A DNA stretch of 64,000 nucleotides from Agapetus fuscipes (GCA_951799405.1 OX637363.1:4650001-4714000); one strand, 5' to 3'; shown: positions 20,982-31,774, numbered from the stretch's first letter. Numbers and translations: made by a program. The notes: generated by a model not told the origin, from the sequence alone.

Positions 20982-23900
20982 ATGGCGTTCTCAATAACCC
21001 AGGAACAGATGACGCAGATGATTGCGTCAGCCATTGCAGCAGCTGGGCTAAACAACACAAAGCAGGGCACGTTTTCATCGTGCCAGGCGAAATACGGAGG
21101 CAAAAAGGACCTCAGTGAAGTTGAGGCGTTCATCGCGACCGCATCCGTCTTCAAGGGAGTTGAAAACATGAGTGATGAAAACGCGCTGCTAGGGTTCCCG
21201 CTACTTCTGGAAGGCGACGCTTCCATTTGGTGGCAAGGACACAAGGAAGATGTCACTACGTGGGACCAGGCGATGTCAGCCCTGCGCTCTAGGTTCGCCC
21301 CCCAAAGACAACCCTACGAGATATACGGCCAACTATTCTCGGAAAAACAGCAGGCCAATACACCCACGGATGTGTTCATAACAAAGAAACGAGCCTTGTT
21401 TGCTGAACTCCCCAGGCCAAGCGACCCAGAGTCAAAAGAAATTGATATGATATTTGCCATGCTGCATATTAAAATCAGAGGGAAAATATCAAGAGCTTCG
21501 GTTACAAAATTTTCCGACCTAGTGGAAAAAGCCCGTGAAGTCGAACGTGCTGAAGAAGAAAAATTGGAAAACCGGAAAAAAGACGGATTTTTCAAGAACA
21601 AAGCGGGCGGGTCCAAACCGAGATGCAACTACTGTGGAAACCTGGGGCACGTGATGGAAGATTGTCGAAAAAGAACAAATACTTTCCAAAAACCGAATGC
21701 CGTGCCGGGAAAAGTAGAACTTCAACCAAAATTAGCATGCTACGGTTGCGGGAAACCGGGAATCGTCAGAAGCAAGTGTCCGACTTGCCGACCTCTACAG
21801 AACAAGCCGGAGAAAAAACTGGACTTCTGTGCTGTTAATGCGGGGCACGACCAATCGCGTCCGATTGTGATTATAGAAGTCGGTCGTCTGAAAGGCGAAG
21901 CATGCATCGATACAGGTGCAAAAGTGAGCGTAGCGTCATTTCAATTACACGCTCACCTGAAGATATTGGGTTACCAGGGGAAAAAGTTCCACGCAGATGT
22001 CGTCTTGGCAGATGGAAGAAAACGTCGATGTGAACTGGAGAAAATCAGAACGACAACAAGACTCCAACAGAGAACTTTCACCGTGGATTTTGTCATCTTG
22101 CCAGGAAAACCAGCAAGAACTCTACTGGGTGTGGACTTCATCAAGGAAGCGGGGATAATGTTAGGCCTGCCGCAAGAAGCATGGCACTTCGCAGACGAAC
22201 CCGGGAAGATTTTCGATTTTGTTCAGGAAAAAGACCAAGATGAGAACTCATTTGCAAGCCCATCGCCATTCTTCACCACCTGGGACGAAGATCATCGAGC
22301 CGTGGCCCTGGCAGTTAGCAGCGTCAGTCAAATACCGGCTTTGCTCAGTCCGATACCACCAACGCCGGAAAGGCAAAGGACGCGGAGTGTGACGCCGGTA
22401 ACGCCCCCCATATACGACGCTGAAGAAGTGAATGAAGTATTCGGAGACTATCGCCTGGATACACCGCAGCTGCAGGCTGCAAAAATGGCTGCTAGGAAGT
22501 ACCGGCACGGGTCTCCAAAAAGAATCCCAAGATATCAAATCGCCAGTATTGAGCTTCAGGGAGAGGAGGCGCAGAACTTGACGCCCCCTCAAAGAAAACA
22601 ACTGCGAGAGCTACTGATGAAATACGACCACGTTTTCCGAGAAGATGGCCCTCCCACGGCTTTCGCTGAACACCGCATTAATACTGGAGACCATCAACCC
22701 GTTGCGGTACCGCCGTACCGCTTATCCCCTGCAAGGCGAGAAGTTTTGCGAAAGGAACTCGCGAAAATGCTGGAAAAGGGCATAATCGAGGAATGCGAAT
22801 CACCTTGGGCTGCGCCCGTAGTTATGGTCCCCAAGAAGGATGGAAGCGTCCGGGTGTGTGTGGACTACAGAAAACTAAATGCTGTCACCGTTTCCGATGC
22901 ATATCCGCTTCCTAGAATGGACGACCTTCTACACGCGGCTAAAAAAACTGCCTGCATGTCGACACTCGATCTGCGTAACGGGTACTGGCAAATAAAGGTC
23001 AGGAAAGAAGACCAGCCAAAGACCGCTTTTGTGACACCCTTCGGGACCTTTAGCTTTAAAACGATGTGTTTTGGTTTAAAAACGGCTGGTAGCACCTTTC
23101 AGCGGTGTTTAGACCGTTTCAAGAGGAACCTAAGTGAAGTGAATGTGCTTGTGTACCTTGATGACATTATCGTGTTATCGTCAAGCTTCGAAAAACATTT
23201 AAGTGATTTAGAAAAAGTGTTTCAAAAACTAACGGTGTTCAGTCTATTTGCGAATAGGCAAAAGTGTAAGTTTTTTTGTGGAAAAATTAAATACCTGGGC
23301 CATATCATCACAGACCAGGGATTGGAAACTGACCCGGACAAGGTCGCCGCAATAAATAAAATGCCAGCTCTCCGAAACATAAAGCATGTACAATCGTTCC
23401 TACAAACATGCTCGTGGTATCGACGGTTCATTCCGAACTTTTCGAGTGTAGCACAGCCGCTAAGCAACCTGACAAAGAAAGCTGCAAGATGGGAATGGGG
23501 CTCACAGCAAGAAAAGGCATACGAAGAGCTGAAGAAAAGGTTGACAGAAGCCCCTGTGTTGAGACAAGCGGACGACACAAAGCCGTTTACCATCAGGACA
23601 GACGCCAGCAATTACGCTCTGGGGGCAGTCTTGGTTCAGGGGGAGGGCCCGGATGAACACCCAGTGGAATATGCCAGCAGGCTGCTACTCCCAGCTGAGA
23701 GAAATTATACCACCACTGAGCGCGAAGCTCTAGCCGTGGTATTCGCGCTGAGGAAGTTCCGCGGTTATATTGAAGGAACCCCGATAACGGTGTCTACGGA
23801 TCATCAAGCATTGAAATGGCTCATGAGTTTGAAGACACCGACAGGAAGACTGGCGCGATGGGCACTGGAACTACAGTCGTACGATTTAACGATAAAATAC

Positions 23901-25361
23901 TTGCCTGGTCGGACGAACGTCGTGGCGGATGGTTTATCACGCCCCCCTTGCGCCGTAGACAGTGAAAAGACTTGCGGGATCTGCACTATTGTTGTAGACG
24001 TCCCTGGCAGGGGGAGCAAAGAAATCCGCGAGGAACAAATGAAGGACGCTGATCTCAAGAAAATTATTGACTCCTTCGAAAAAACTGACGCAGACGAAGA
24101 CGTTTTTTTCTGGACTACAAAAGGCTACGTGATGATGAGTGGAGTGCTGTACCGTTATTCACCTGACCAGGACACTGATGACGCTCAACTCGTCGTACCT
24201 GAGCATGAACGCAACGAGGTTATGGCCAAATATCATGACGATGCAACCGCTGGACATTACGGAGTCAAACGGACCTTACACAGGATAGCGAGCCGATATT
24301 ATTGGCCCAAGATGCGTTCACATATAGCAGACTACGTAAAAAAATGTGTTGAATGTCAGAGGTACAAACCCACCAACCTAAAACCGGCGGGTCTACTACA
24401 AACGTCAGCACCGGCGCAGAGATTTGAAATTGTGTCATTCGACCTATTTGGCCCTCTACCAACGTCAAAAGACGGGAAAAATTGGATACTTATCGTTGAA
24501 GATCCTGTATCAAGATGGATAGAATTATTTTCATTGGAAAGTGCTACGGCTGTAGCCTGCGGGAGAGTGCTGATAGACGAAATTGTCTTAAGATACGGAA
24601 CCCCCCGACGATTTGTAAGCGACAACGGAACGCAGTTTGTAAGCGCCGTGATGCAGCAAATAACATATTGTTTGGACATCAAGCATTCCTTCACAGCAGT
24701 ATATCATCCTGAAGCGAATCCAGTTGAGAGGAAAAATCGGGACTTGAAGTCGCAGCTGGCGATCTTAGTCGGGAAAAAACACACGGATTGGCCAGAGAGA
24801 TTACCTGCAATTAGGTTCGCCATGAACACCGCTCTCTGCGACACCACGGGTTACAGCGCAGCATACCTGACCTTCGGCAGAGAGCTACGAACTCCAGATG
24901 ACGTCACCAGGGACCTACGAGCCATCGCTGAGGCGGAAAACTTTGTGCCAGAGATCACACCGTACCTTTTGCGCCTAGCGGATACTCTACAGCTAGCAAG
25001 GGAGACACAGGATTCTCTTCAATCTGCACGCAAGACATACGCCGATAAAAGAAGACGACCCAGCGTGCAGTATAAACCGGGTGACTACGTGTGGGTAAAT
25101 ACTCACGCGATCAGCAACGCCGCCCGTGGATTCAGCTCAAAGTTCGCTCCACGTAGAGATGGGCCTTACATCATACTAAAGCAACATGGGCCTACGAGCT
25201 ACGAAGTCGCAAATACCGATGACCCTTCTACGCCACTCGGCGTGTACCATTCTTCTTCACTGGCCGCCTACCAAGGACATAGGATGGAGGTTCCCGCCCC
25301 GGTCACCCCCATTCGGAAGAGGGGGAGGCCAAAGAAGAAAACAACAACAAGCCAAGAATAG
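20982..25361 (+). CDS. gag-pol: Gag-Pol polyprotein of the Ty3/gypsy element
   Basis: One frame of 1459 residues from ATG to TAG. Gag is at the N-terminus with zinc knuckle CNYCGNLGHVMEDC (residues 215-228). A second knuckle CYGCGKPGIVRSKC (253-266) has Ile261 where the usual His would be. Protease has DTGA at 310. RT spans roughly 590-765, with VPKKDGSVRVCVDYRKLN and YLDD (725-728). RNase H follows with TDASNYALGAV (Asp874) and STDHQALKWL. Integrase has the HHCC motif (H1085, H1092, C1122, C1125), then D1154, D1214 and E1249; NPVE replaces the usual NGQVE, so the D-E spacing is 34. A GPY/F-type module, RDGPYIILKQHGPTSYEVA, lies near 1405. Gag and Pol are fused with no frameshift, so Gag excess must be controlled another way, if at all. 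Confidence 0.96.
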   Translation: MAFSITQEQMTQMIASAIAAAGLNNTKQGTFSSCQAKYGGKKDLSEVEAFIATASVFKGVENMSDENALLGFPLLLEGDASIWWQGHKEDVTTWDQAMSALRSRFAPQRQPYEIYGQLFSEKQQANTPTDVFITKKRALFAELPRPSDPESKEIDMIFAMLHIKIRGKISRASVTKFSDLVEKAREVERAEEEKLENRKKDGFFKNKAGGSKPRCNYCGNLGHVMEDCRKRTNTFQKPNAVPGKVELQPKLACYGCGKPGIVRSKCPTCRPLQNKPEKKLDFCAVNAGHDQSRPIVIIEVGRLKGEACIDTGAKVSVASFQLHAHLKILGYQGKKFHADVVLADGRKRRCELEKIRTTTRLQQRTFTVDFVILPGKPARTLLGVDFIKEAGIMLGLPQEAWHFADEPGKIFDFVQEKDQDENSFASPSPFFTTWDEDHRAVALAVSSVSQIPALLSPIPPTPERQRTRSVTPVTPPIYDAEEVNEVFGDYRLDTPQLQAAKMAARKYRHGSPKRIPRYQIASIELQGEEAQNLTPPQRKQLRELLMKYDHVFREDGPPTAFAEHRINTGDHQPVAVPPYRLSPARREVLRKELAKMLEKGIIEECESPWAAPVVMVPKKDGSVRVCVDYRKLNAVTVSDAYPLPRMDDLLHAAKKTACMSTLDLRNGYWQIKVRKEDQPKTAFVTPFGTFSFKTMCFGLKTAGSTFQRCLDRFKRNLSEVNVLVYLDDIIVLSSSFEKHLSDLEKVFQKLTVFSLFANRQKCKFFCGKIKYLGHIITDQGLETDPDKVAAINKMPALRNIKHVQSFLQTCSWYRRFIPNFSSVAQPLSNLTKKAARWEWGSQQEKAYEELKKRLTEAPVLRQADDTKPFTIRTDASNYALGAVLVQGEGPDEHPVEYASRLLLPAERNYTTTEREALAVVFALRKFRGYIEGTPITVSTDHQALKWLMSLKTPTGRLARWALELQSYDLTIKYLPGRTNVVADGLSRPPCAVDSEKTCGICTIVVDVPGRGSKEIREEQMKDADLKKIIDSFEKTDADEDVFFWTTKGYVMMSGVLYRYSPDQDTDDAQLVVPEHERNEVMAKYHDDATAGHYGVKRTLHRIASRYYWPKMRSHIADYVKKCVECQRYKPTNLKPAGLLQTSAPAQRFEIVSFDLFGPLPTSKDGKNWILIVEDPVSRWIELFSLESATAVACGRVLIDEIVLRYGTPRRFVSDNGTQFVSAVMQQITYCLDIKHSFTAVYHPEANPVERKNRDLKSQLAILVGKKHTDWPERLPAIRFAMNTALCDTTGYSAAYLTFGRELRTPDDVTRDLRAIAEAENFVPEITPYLLRLADTLQLARETQDSLQSARKTYADKRRRPSVQYKPGDYVWVNTHAISNAARGFSSKFAPRRDGPYIILKQHGPTSYEVANTDDPSTPLGVYHSSSLAAYQGHRMEVPAPVTPIRKRGRPKKKTTTSQE

Positions 25362-25387
25362 AAGTAGGCCGGGACGACCAAGCTTCT

Positions 25388-25401
25388 ATTAGGGGGAGAT
25401 C
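25388..25401 (+). other. Polypurine tract
   Basis: AGGGGGAGAT directly before the 3' LTR, the expected plus-strand primer. Confidence 0.85.
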
Positions 25402-26439
25402 TGTAGCGTAGGGAAATTATTAAATGTAATAGCGTAGGGACATTTTAAATCAGACGCTTGCATCCCCAAGGTCTCGAAGGGCGGAGCTACCCTTGGCGCC
25501 AGGGCGTTTCTCAGCTCCTGGACGATCCCACTAAGGGCGGATTCCTCCCTCCTATCCCGCTCAGACTCCACCTTTACCACCTCCACTATCACTAAATCTG
25601 CATATAAGCGCCTGCACCAGCCAGAAGAGCCAGAGTACAATCCGAACTTCAGGGCCGAGCAAGCTTCTTTTCTAGGACTTCTCACTCCCTGGGTTCACCC
25701 CTCCCCGTACCTCCCGAGCAACTAGGCCGAGCAAGCTTCTTTACTAGGACTTCTCACCCCTATAGCTCACCTCCTATACCTCCCGAGCAACTAGGCCGAG
25801 CAAGCTTCTTTACTAGGACTTCTCACCCCTATAGCTCATCTCCTGTACCTCCCGAGCGACTAGACCGAGCAAGCTTCTTTACTAGGACTTCTCACCCCTA
25901 AAAGCTCACCCTCTCATACCTCCAGAACGAGATACCTTTCCTCCCGCAATACCCAGCGTATATCCCCTGACGCCTCCACCGAGTCGCGCCTGGATATATA
26001 CAAGGCCCTCCTACGATGTGTGTCAGGAAAGTGTGTTCCGTGAGTCAATGACCCTAACAGGGTAGTGTTGAATAACTGCAATTACTTACTCGGTCAGTAA
26101 ACCGACAACAAAGTGTTAAAATCAGTGAAAGTGAGCTTCGGACCATATAACTGTTGTGCTCCCATGAAGGAATCGCTCGCACATCTGGCACGCAGCTGTA
26201 CAGAAGCGACGCAACCACAGTGCCCCGAATATTTCTAAGCCAGTGCATAAAGCCATATTTTCAAGGACAGTGACCGTAATTAATCTTGCACTCGAACCCA
26301 TTGTGTATAATTTACTGCTTTAAATCTGTGTCTTTGCATAAATCTTTGTCTTTTAAACATTGTGCAATTTTGTGTCTGCAAGACTGCAATAAATAACGGT
26401 GTTAAGGAAAAAGGGACTTTTGCTACCACATCCCTTATA
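25402..26439 (+). repeat. 3' LTR
   Basis: Same length as the 5' LTR, with no difference seen on reading, including the four 70-bp units, TATATA and AATAAA. Confidence 0.92.
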
Positions 26440-26695
26440 ATACAAGAATTAATATTTCATAATAGCATAGACAAATAAAAATTTATATTAAATGCATTCC
26501 CACAAGCAGACATGTATAATTTCGCGCTAACACATACCGCATGTGGACCTACAACATAAAAATCCAATCTCAAATGAACATAAGCTCTGCAACTCTTGCC
26601 GTCCTTCCCTGAAACAGGGGTGACATTGGCAAAGTGAACCATTTTTTACAGTATGGGTGGTCAGCCGCATACCAACCTATAAGTCAAGGAACTCC
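26440..26695 (-). mobile_element. LINE-A 3' end, right part of the split copy
   Basis: After a 45-bp AT-rich remainder, LINE-A resumes at TTTATATTAAATGCATTCCC and runs to GCATACCAACCTATAAGTCA. With 19690-19743 it forms one copy split by the LTR element. It resembles the 27575 copy closely. Confidence 0.8.
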
Positions 26696-27064
26696 AACAG
26701 ATAAATTTCGTTTTCTTTAACGGCGTTTTAATAGAGTTTCGTGTTTAACAAGTGTGACATAACATTTGCAAGAGTGTACAATTGAAATGAAAATATGATG
26801 GCTTATGAATTCGAGATGGAAAGAAGACACAGTGGTTCTCAAAACGCTCTTTAAAATCATTATAATTTTCGAAGAAAAAATATGACATAGTAAGGTGAGA
26901 GACCACGTCTCCAGAATGAACCATACAACCCTGCTGTAGGTACGCGGGAATACGCCAAAAATAATAAGAGGAAGAATGAACCATGAAGGAATCAATCACA
27001 CCGTAGCTTATGAAAGACGCTAAGAAATTGTGTGCCAAGGGATACTGTCAGCTGGACGTTGACT
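26696..27064. other. Mostly unrecognised; contains repeat E
   Basis: GAGACCACGTCTCCAGAATG and CGTAGCTTATGAAAG (about 26900-27015) are related, inverted, to 59065-59240 and to 41690-41760. Confidence 0.4.
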
Positions 27065-27067
27065 TTT

Positions 27068-27225
27068 TTTTTAACAAAAATCCTGTGCGGTAGACTACCT
27101 AGAATTCCCCTAGACTCTAGGGGTCTATGACATTTGTTGTAGTGCCGCAGGGGTGTTTTCGAGCTTGATCGTCGCTACAAAGCGCCAATACTCAAGCAAG
27201 ACCCAGTTGCTGTAAGGTTAGCTAC
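27068..27225 (-). mobile_element. SINE1 fragment with the hairpin 3' module
   Basis: AAATCCTGTGCGGTAGACTA, CCCCTAGACTCTAGGGG hairpin, TGTTGTAGTGCCGCAGGGGT, then CAAGCAAGACCCAGTTGCTG. The tRNA head is missing. Confidence 0.7.
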
Positions 27226-27505
27226 GTCGCTAACGAAACGTCGAGAATAATGTAAGTTCTCTTATAACAGTTTGTGTAATATCCGATAATAAAAAAAACT
27301 GTGTGGTTATAATTATAGTAAATAAGTATGCCAAACGACCGTAATTCCAAACTAAATCTTAAGACCATTTGTATGCTTGATGTAATGTGCTGCTTTTTTT
27401 ACCAATTCTGTCATCTCACAAGTTACGATGCGAGTGAGTCTATAACGCGGTTATAGATTGCACAATATATGCAGCTCATATGCGTTTTCGTTGCATAATG
27501 TCAGC
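27226..27505. other. No feature recognised
   Basis: AT-rich with no coding signal. Confidence 0.4.
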
Positions 27506-27507
27506 CC

Positions 27508-27582
27508 GGTCGATAGCTCTGTTGTTAGAATGCTACCATTCAATGCTGAGAACTTGGGTTCGATTTTCACCATAAGTGTCTA
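27508..27582 (+). mobile_element. SINE2 head fragment
   Basis: CCGGTCGATAGCTCTGTTGT..TTGGGTTCGATTTTCACC keeps the A- and B-box regions of SINE2. The body is cut by the LINE-A tail at 27580. Confidence 0.65.
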
Positions 27583-27832
27583 ATCTAATCTAAGCTGCAA
27601 AGATATATATCATTTAAGATTTATATTAAATGCATTCCCACAAGCAGACATGTATAATTTCGCGCTAACACATGCCGTACGTGGACCTACAATATAAAAA
27701 TCCAATCTCAAATGAACATAAGCTCTGCAACTCTTGCCGTCCTTCCCTGAAACAGGGGTGACATTGGCAAAGTGAACCATTTTTTACAGTATGGTCAGCC
27801 GCATACCAACCTATAAGTCAAGGAACATACAT
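27580..27832 (-). mobile_element. LINE-A 3' end
   Basis: Tail TCTAATCTAATCTAAGCTGC, conserved block with CCCTGAAACAGGGG, 5' edge ACCAACCTATAAGTCAAGG. A GGTG is deleted in the 5' segment (TATGGTCAGCC). Confidence 0.85.
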
Positions 27833-28000
27833 GACAAATTACATTTTTTTAAATCAATAAATAATAATATATCCACGGACATTAAAAAAAAACTAAATCA
27901 TAAAACCAATTTCACTTTAACAAACCCTATGTCAGTGTCAGCATTGGAAAATGCTCAATGCAGTATGCGGCACTTTATTATCTTTTTAAACTAACGACAA

Positions 28001-28578
28001 AATTTTGTGCTGAAATTTCGACCCTCTGTCCTGCCACCGGCACGGCCAAGTGGCTTCACATTTTTTCCTCCCATTAAATTGAATGAAATATAAATGCACT
28101 TTGAGAATCGTCCCGTTAATTCACGTTTTTTATGCAATAATGAAGGCGGCTGCATGCACGGCTGGTCATATTCTAAACAGGCGTACGTTCACTTAGCTGC
28201 AAAAAAACTCCATCATGTAGTAGCATCTCATTATAAATGTTGGGAAACACTAACCAAGTATACAACTCTGCGTATAACACGGCTACTAACCCTACAGTTT
28301 TTCCATATTTACTCAAAAACCATTGACATTATAAAAAAATTGTCCCGATACTACATTTCTATGATACTACTTTTCTTTCACTGTTTAACTATATATTTTG
28401 TTTGCTCTTTTTTCTCATATATTTCATCACATATTTTTCATGTTTCTACATTTTTGTAATTTTCTATGTACTTTTTCTATTGATGTATTATTTTTTTATG
28501 GCTGGTCATGTATTGCACCCTCCACATGACTAAGCTGGAATAAACGCATATCATTATTATTATTATTATTATTATTAT
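28001..28578 (+). other. Possible LINE 3' UTR ending in an ATT tail
   Basis: T-rich sequence ending GCATATC then (ATT)n at 28553-28577, with an AATAAA at about 28540 just before it. That is the layout of a LINE 3' end. No protein motif is recognised in the open frame at 28094-28459. Bases 27833-28000 show nothing. Confidence 0.35.
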
Positions 28579-28756
28579 AAAATGTATAGTTCTATAAATA
28601 GAAAGAAAAAAAAAAATTCCAAAACATAGCACACACGAGAAAGTAGCTACAGAAGGGAAAAAAACGTGTTTTTTTAAATATTTTTTTGTAGTGGCAATTC
28701 TTAAGTTATATATTTTGTTCAAACTTTATAATTAAGATAAAAAATTAATAAACATG

Positions 28757-28850
28757 CTTGATTTTTTTCATTACAGGCACTCTTTTGCTAAGACCATAAA
28801 GTGTAAAATACAAAAACGGCAGATTTAGGGTAAATATAGGGCTCTTAAAA
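28757..28850 (+). mobile_element. MITE-F fragment
   Basis: CACTCTTTTGCTAAGACCAT then AAAAACGGCAGATTTAGGG matches the inner part of the foldback elements at 52051 and 57473. Bases 28579-28756 and 28851-29227 show no feature. Confidence 0.65.
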
Positions 28851-29227
28851 ATGCATGCAAACTAAAACATCGTATTTTCATAATCATACTCTATTAGTAT
28901 AACGTTACTGTTTAGTATGAACGTCTTGTTTTATACTTGGGTGCAGTTTTTTTCCTTCTTTTTTGCATTTACTCACTTTCGTCCGACGTACATCGCAGAG
29001 CGTAAGATATCTGCTGGCTAGAGGCAAAAGGTGTCAAGTCGACAAAACAAGTTTTGTAGAAAACCGAGTAGCAGAAGTATTTAATTAGTTGGACGGCATG
29101 TTGTGCGCTTATGAAGATTTTATTGAGTAATTTCTACATTGAGAGATCATCAAAATTACTAAGATATTTTGAAACTTTTAAAGCATAATTTATTCATAAA
29201 TTCCACGCATAGATAATAATATATATC

Positions 29228-29462
29228 TTTTTTTTTGTGAATCACACCTCAAGAGTCTTCTGCGAGCTTGGTCGTCGCTGTAGAAAGTGCCAATTTTCAA
29301 GCAAGACCCAGTTGGATGGACCTTTAGTGACCGGTCTTTGGTATAGTTATGTGAATTTTTCACCCAGCAAAGGGCATATTTGAAAATATAAATGGTATAT
29401 TTGTTGTGCTCAACCTTCCATTTACGAGTCAGAAGTGTTAACCACTAGACTACGGACCGGTC
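29228..29462 (-). mobile_element. SINE1 copy
   Basis: TGTGAATCACACCTCAAGAG to ACTACGGACCGGTC. The B-box half of the head carries a deletion after TTGTGCTC. The tRNA head otherwise matches. Confidence 0.75.
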
Positions 29463-29489
29463 GAAGATAATACATGGCCGCGCGTGAAC

Positions 29490-29672
29490 AGCTGCGCAGA
29501 GCTGGAAGTCTCATCACCACGGTAATTCTTACCTACCAAATATCGGTAATATTTGTATGAAGACGACTAATCAGCTGTTCCCTTGCGGCCATCTTGGATT
29601 GACAGGTCTTCATACAAATATTACCGATATTCGGTAGGTAAGAATTACCGTGGTGATGAGACTTCTAGCCCT
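29490..29672. mobile_element. MITE-C derivative, core palindrome only
   Basis: AAGTCTCATCACCACGGTAA..ATCGGTAATATTTGTATGAA on the left is complemented on the right around 29605-29665. The outer TTTTAGTCGTCCGTTGAGCC ends are missing, so this is a core hairpin of about 180 bp. Confidence 0.65.
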
Positions 29673-29684
29673 GGACCCTGGACT

Positions 29685-29849
29685 GTAGCGGAAGTAAAAG
29701 AAGAAGACGTAGGTCTTTTGAAACTACTTTCAGATATAATATGTTGCAAGGGATCTAGAGCTTTTAAATGTTTCGCCCTTGTCTACGATGGGCTTCTTCA
29801 GCTGTTTGTTAATGGTGTAACTGCTAAAAAAATGCAGTTTTGGAGTTAA
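29685..29849 (+). other. Short coding-like stretch, function unknown
   Basis: An open frame of about 53 residues encodes AEVKEEDVGLLKLLSDIICC, KGSRAFKCFALVYDGLLQLF and VNGVTAKKMQFWS before a stop. The pattern of leucines and GSRAFKCF is loosely like the middle helices of a CARD domain. It is directly fused to a MITE-C piece and has no clear start or splice site. It may be a pseudogene scrap, an exon or chance. Confidence 0.25.
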
Positions 29850-29850
29850 T

Positions 29851-30325
29851 AGTCTTGATGGACAAACATCAATTTTTATTTTTACAAGCAATGCATAACA
29901 AAATTATTTATGATAAATTTATTAAACATTTAAACATCAAAGAATAATAGGCTTTCAGGCCTAGTAAGGAAGAGTTATATTAGGAAGAAATACACATTTT
30001 TTTTAATCAATTAACCAGGAAAATTATATAATTCATATTTATTTATTGATTCGATTAAACATGAGTTTTATTTTTTTAGATTTATTGTTTTTCTACTTTT
30101 TTTATATCTTCCGCATCAAGTCGTTATGTAAATAACAAAAATAAATCATTAATTGAATTAGAGATATTGACCAACGGCTTACAAAATCAAACTCTCTATG
30201 TATGTCTGTTAAAATATAAATTGAATTTTTTGGCAGTTAGTACCTGTTCGACTACGTAGAAAATATGTAAAATAAATTTGCGACCACGAAAAAGTGGGTG
30301 ACATAGAGAAAGTAGTAAGTTGAGA
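29851..30325. other. AT-rich, no feature recognised
   Basis: No motif or repeat recognised. Confidence 0.45.
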
Positions 30326-30327
30326 TT

Positions 30328-30597
30328 TCCTTGACTTATAGGTTGGTATGAGGCTGACCACCCATACTGTAAAAAATGCTTCACTTTGCCCATGTCACCC
30401 CTGTGTCAGGGAAGGTCGGCAGAAGTTGTAGGGTTTATGTTCATTTGAGGTTTTGATTTTATTTGTAAGTATACATTCAGCATTATTTTGTAAGCGCGAA
30501 CTACACGTGTGTGTTTGTGAGCATGCATTTGATATGAGCTTTAAATACTATATATATCTTTGCAACTTTACTTAGATGATTATATACTGGTATACAA
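30328..30597 (+). mobile_element. LINE-B 3' end
   Basis: CCTTGACTTATAGGTTGGTA to TATATCTTTGCAACTTTACT then TAGATGATTATAT. It carries the B-type GTAAGTATACATTCAGC and GTGTGTTTGTGAGCATGC segments. Confidence 0.8.
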
Positions 30598-30599
30598 GA

Positions 30600-30975
30600 C
30601 TCTAATGAAAGAGTCAGAAATGAATGAGTGCGGAATGAATAAAAAATTATGAGAGTAAAAATACAAAGGAGTATAATGAGATGGTTCGAGCATCTAGAAA
30701 GAATAGGTCGATTAACGACTGATAAAAAGAGTGTACAAATGGAATGTCAAAGGTAAGCATGGAAAGGGAAAACCGAGGAATGAATGGATTGATCAAATAA
30801 ATGAAGTTGCAATTGACTGGAGTCTGCAGAGTAAGAAAAAGAGAAAAGCATGCATGAAGGGAGTGATGAATGTCGAGGAGATGAAAGAAGTGTGCAAGGG
30901 AAGAATTAAGTGGAGACAGATCTACAGAGGTACTGACTATCCCTAGTGGAATGGTGGCTGGATACAAGTACAACA
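30600..30975 (+). pseudogene. LINE-G, C-terminal coding region, frameshifted
   Basis: Contains MRWFEHLERIGRLTTDKK in one frame and then MYKWNVKGKHGKGKPRNEWI, DQINEVAIDWSLQSKKKRKA and KWRQIYRGTDYP in another. The end corresponds to GTGHP of the 16236 copy. Tail GGATACAAGTACAAC. Dead, 5'-truncated. Confidence 0.8.
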
Positions 30976-31039
30976 GTTAGTATGTAGTATAATTTTGTAA
31001 ATAGGTAAGAAGAATAAATGTATGTTATGTCCGTACAGA

Positions 31040-31402
31040 TCATCACTCATGCATGACATTTTCGAACGCATGCTCCTGTGTGGCATTCAATAATATGGAG
31101 ATTATATACGAAATACCGAAATACGTAGAAGATCGGGAGTTAATGACATAGTCAAAAGAGTGGCGAAGCAGAAGTGGTCGTGGGCAGGGCATGTTGCCAG
31201 ATTCAGCGATCAAAGATGGACGAAAAGAGTGGTGAAATGGAGACCTCATGAAGACAAAAGAACTAGAGGAAGGCCTCTTACACGATGGTCAGATGATATT
31301 ACAAGAGTTGCTGGTGACTGGATGCAGAGAGCCCAGGACAGAGACGCCTGGAGAGATATGGGGGAGGCCTATGTCCAGCAGTGGACAAGAAGTGACTGAT
31401 TA
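31040..31402 (+). pseudogene. RTE-like LINE, C-terminal tail
   Basis: Starting with ERMLLCGIQ (stop inside) and EIRRRSGVNDIVKRVAKQKW, then SWAGHVARFSDQRWTKRVVK, WRPHEDKRTRGRPLTRWSDD, ITRVAGDWMQRAQDRDAWRD and MGEAYVQQWT. This is the extreme C-terminal region of endonuclease-RT (RTE-like) proteins. At least one in-frame stop and no RT domain, so inactive. Confidence 0.85.
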
Positions 31403-31407
31403 AGTAA

Positions 31408-31660
31408 GTTCTAATCTAATCTAAGCTACAAAGATATGTAACATTGGGGATTCACATTATATGCATTTTCACAAGATACCACGTACAAGCTTGTACATGC
31501 CGCATGTGAACCTACAACATAAAACCCCAAATCTCAGATGAACATGCACCCTGTAACTCTTGCCGACCTTCCCTGAAACAGGGGTGACATTGGTAAAGTG
31601 AACCATATTTACAGCATGGGTGGTCAGCCACATACCAACCTTTAAGTCAAGAAACATACA
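31408..31660 (-). mobile_element. LINE-A 3' end
   Basis: Tail TTCTAATCTAATCTAAGCTA, palindrome CATGCCGCATGTG, hairpin CCCTGAAACAGGGG, edge CAACCTTTAAGTCAAGAAAC. Confidence 0.85.
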
Positions 31661-31774
31661 CGACAAATTACATTTTTTGAAATCAATAAATAATCACACG
31701 TCTAGAGTCTAGACATCAAAACTAAAACAGAAAACAAATTCCAATTTAAGTTGACTAATATTATTATTATAAAG

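Larger units (their letters stand above)
19855..26439 (+). mobile_element. Complete Ty3/gypsy LTR retrotransposon
   Basis: Two direct LTRs of 1038 bp flank a primer-binding site, one gag-pol frame and a polypurine tract. ATAC at 19851-19854 and 26440-26443 fits a 4-bp target duplication; AATAC is possible if the LTR is one base shorter. The LTRs look identical base for base where compared, and the frame is open throughout, so the insertion is recent. No env-like frame is present between the stop at 25361 and the 3' LTR. Long LTRs, lysine-type primer and 4-bp duplication are reminiscent of Osvaldo-type gypsy elements, but the clade needs a tree. Confidence 0.95.

Noticed and set aside
28094..28459. 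121-residue frame as a small membrane protein
   Set aside because: The hydrophobic second half reflects T-rich DNA just before an ATT tail, and no motif or start context supports a gene.
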